From an uncultured Clostridia bacterium (lineage in GTDB: Bacteria; Bacillota; Clostridia; TANB77; CAG-508): a DNA stretch of 6,255 bases. Each line of letters opens with the position of its first letter. The first letter of the stretch is position 1. Below, in pieces: positions 4,908 to 6,255 of this stretch. Location of the stretch: assembly GCA_944393455.1 (NCBI GenBank), contig CALYAH010000098.1, positions 1 through 6,255 of the forward strand, read 5' to 3'. Below the pieces are notes generated by a model. The model was not told the DNA's origin. It saw only the letters and a program-made list of their open reading frames with translations, and searched no databases. A program made the position numbers and the translations under genes.

Positions 4908-5544
4908 TTTGATTAAATTTGCTTTCTCCAATCCCACTTACCTCTTTTATTTCCTCGATTGATTTAAATTTTCCCTTTTCATTTCTATATTGAATAATTT
5001 TTAATGCCGTTGATGGTCCTATTCCTGGTAATGTTTCTAATTCTGTTTGAGTACATGTATTAATATTGATTTTAGTAGATTCTTGACTTTTATTTTCATT
5101 TTTATTATTAGTACCTCCACCCATTGTAACATACTCATTGTTTTTCGTTCCTGTCTCATTGCTTTGTTCTGCCTCTTTTTTCTCATCAATAGTTGGTATA
5201 TATACTTTCATTCCATCCTCTAATTTATAAGCTAAATTTATTTCATCCATACAAGCATTTTCTTTTATCCCTCCTGCTTTATCAATTGCATCTGCAATTC
5301 TACTATTTATTTCTAATTCTACAACTCCTTCTTTATTAACAGCCCCTGACACATGCACTTTTATTTTTTCTTCGTTATTTTCATTTTCTACACTTTCTAC
5401 TTTGTTTTCCTGTACCTCTAAATTCTCTTCTTGTGCAGTTAATATATTTTTATCTTTTGTATTTATATAATAATAAATTCCTATAATTATCACCCCTAAA
5501 ATAATAAAAAATATTATTTTGTCTCTTTTATTTAAATAACGCAT
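4885..5544 (-). CDS. comEA: ComEA competence DNA receptor
   Basis: A 219-residue membrane-anchored protein with typical ComEA architecture. It binds double-stranded DNA outside the membrane and passes it to the ComEC channel during natural transformation. Residues 8-27 are one hydrophobic N-terminal anchor after a basic start (RYLNKRDK). Residues 28-60 are an acidic, Glu/Asn-rich linker. Residues 61-118 are a SLBB domain (VHVSGAVNKEG ... GMKVYIP). Residues 119-157 are a second polar linker with GGG at 142-144. Residues 158-219 hold two helix-hairpin-helix motifs: ININTCTQTELETLPGIG, and FKSIEEIKEVSGIG. The ribosome site is AGAGGTGA (5556-5549). No comEB or comEC lies on the minus side before the window's suf genes, so the competence genes are split or lie elsewhere. 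It is divergent from the carboxypeptidase gene across 97 bases; I see no clear promoter for it. Confidence 0.92.
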   Translation of the reverse strand: MRYLNKRDKIIFFIILGVIIIGIYYYINTKDKNILTAQEENLEVQENKVESVENENNEEKIKVHVSGAVNKEGVVELEINSRIADAIDKAGGIKENACMDEINLAYKLEDGMKVYIPTIDEKKEAEQSNETGTKNNEYVTMGGGTNNKNENKSQESTKININTCTQTELETLPGIGPSTALKIIQYRNEKGKFKSIEEIKEVSGIGESKFNQIKDLIKV

Positions 5545-5582
5545 ATAATCACCTCTCTATTAAAACTATTTAACAATTCCTA

Positions 5583-5611
5583 TTGAAAATTTTCATAAAA
5601 TAGGATATATT
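5583..5611 (+). promoter_or_regulatory. Promoter of the D,D-carboxypeptidase gene
   Basis: TTGAAA (5583-5588), a 17-nt spacer and TATATT (5606-5611) fit a vegetative promoter, about 30 bases before the chosen ATG. The -35 overlaps a perfect 12-bp palindrome, TGAAAATTTTCA (5584-5595), which could be a binding site or chance. Confidence 0.6.
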
Positions 5612-5641
5612 ATTTTTAAACTATTTAGGAGAAAATGAAGA

Positions 5642-6255
5642 ATGAAAACGAAGAAATTATTTGTAACACTATTTTTAACACTTTTAATGATATTGAATTA
5701 TAATTTTGTTCTAGCAAATGATACGGTTGATGACCAACCATCTATCTCTGCTACATCCGCAATTTTAATGGATAATAATACTAATCGAATTTTATATACT
5801 AAAAATGAAAATAAGAAAATGTACCCTGCTAGTACAACTAAAATTTTAACTGCTATTATAGTTTTAGAACATTGTAATTTAGATGATGTAGCAACTGCAA
5901 GTTATAATGCCGTTATGTCAATTCCCGAAGGTTATACTATGGCTAATATTCAAATCGATGAACAACTTACTATAGAGCAATTGTTGGAACTTTTGTTAGT
6001 TCATTCTGCAAATGATGCTGCAAACGTATTAGCAGAACATGTTGGTGGATCTATTGATAGCTTTGTTGCTATGATGAATACCAAAGTAAACGAATTAGGT
6101 TTAAGTGATTCACATTTTACAAATGCTTATGGAAAACATGATGACAATCATTATACCACTGCACATGATTTAGCTTATATTATGAAATATTGCTTAAAGA
6201 ATGAAACTTTTAGAAAGATTGCTGGACAAGCTTCTTGTGCTATTCCTGCAACTAA
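5642..6255 (+). CDS. dacA: D-Ala-D-Ala carboxypeptidase, family S11 (3' end cut off)
   Basis: The first 204 codons of a penicillin-binding-protein-5-like D-alanyl-D-alanine carboxypeptidase; the gene runs off the window. The enzyme trims the terminal D-Ala of peptidoglycan stem peptides outside the membrane. Residues 1-25 are a signal peptide: basic MKTKK, a hydrophobic core, and a likely cleavage after VLA. The catalytic SxxK is STTK at 64-67 (in YPASTTKILTA), and SxN is SAN at 122-124 (in VHSANDAA). The KTG triad box lies beyond the end. FTNAYGKHDDNHYTTAHDLA is the usual block before it. ATG at 5642 is chosen because it opens the frame with the signal peptide; AGGAG (5627-5631) is 10 bases upstream, a little long. 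The nearer ATG at 5635 is in another frame that soon stops. The symbol is by family; dacF-type paralogues cannot be separated here. Confidence 0.93.
   Translation, partial: MKTKKLFVTLFLTLLMILNYNFVLANDTVDDQPSISATSAILMDNNTNRILYTKNENKKMYPASTTKILTAIIVLEHCNLDDVATASYNAVMSIPEGYTMANIQIDEQLTIEQLLELLLVHSANDAANVLAEHVGGSIDSFVAMMNTKVNELGLSDSHFTNAYGKHDDNHYTTAHDLAYIMKYCLKNETFRKIAGQASCAIPAT

Overview
The window is very AT-rich and Gram-positive in character: strong AGGAGG-type ribosome binding sites, GTG and TTG starts, TTGACA/TATAAT promoters and intrinsic terminators. The gene set (two-gene SufCB iron-sulfur assembly, desulfoferrodoxin, ComEA, a secreted D,D-carboxypeptidase) points to an anaerobic low-GC Firmicute, most likely a Clostridia-class gut-type organism. 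The species cannot be named from this sequence. The content looks chromosomal and housekeeping; no transposase, integrase, CRISPR array or phage gene is visible.

Layout. 1-247: no gene found, only AT-rich DNA with a long inverted repeat and an 11-bp tandem repeat. 248-414 (minus): a complete initiator tRNA-fMet unit with promoter, encoded CCA and terminator. 484-2657 (plus): four small enzymes in a row, namely Maf nucleotide pyrophosphatase, desulfoferrodoxin (superoxide reductase), a MazG-like pyrophosphohydrolase and a divergent Ham1/RdgB-like pyrophosphatase. An extended -10 promoter precedes the reductase and a hairpin follows it, so these are probably two or three transcription units. 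2803-3029 (plus): a self-contained unit for an unrecognised 51-residue protein. 3037-4780 (minus): sufC and sufB, abutting with no gap, behind a consensus promoter with a dyad at the predicted start site. 4816-4907: two inverted repeats. 4885-5544 (minus): comEA. 5583-6255 (plus): promoter and first 204 codons of a D-Ala-D-Ala carboxypeptidase cut by the window edge.

How the genes fit together. Maf, MazG and Ham1 are the structurally unrelated 'house-cleaning' folds that remove non-canonical or excess nucleoside triphosphates. A superoxide reductase sits among them and a minimal Fe-S assembly system lies nearby. The arrangement suggests, but does not prove, a local emphasis on coping with oxidative damage to nucleotides and Fe-S clusters in an anaerobe. 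ComEA (DNA uptake at the outer membrane face) and the carboxypeptidase (peptidoglycan trimming) are divergent neighbours without an obvious link to the rest. I saw no clear evidence of a wholly new system. The items most worth checking are the nucleotide-sanitation cluster, the atypical Ham1 active-site motif, the orphan 51-aa protein and the cysteine-rich insertion in the desulfoferrodoxin.
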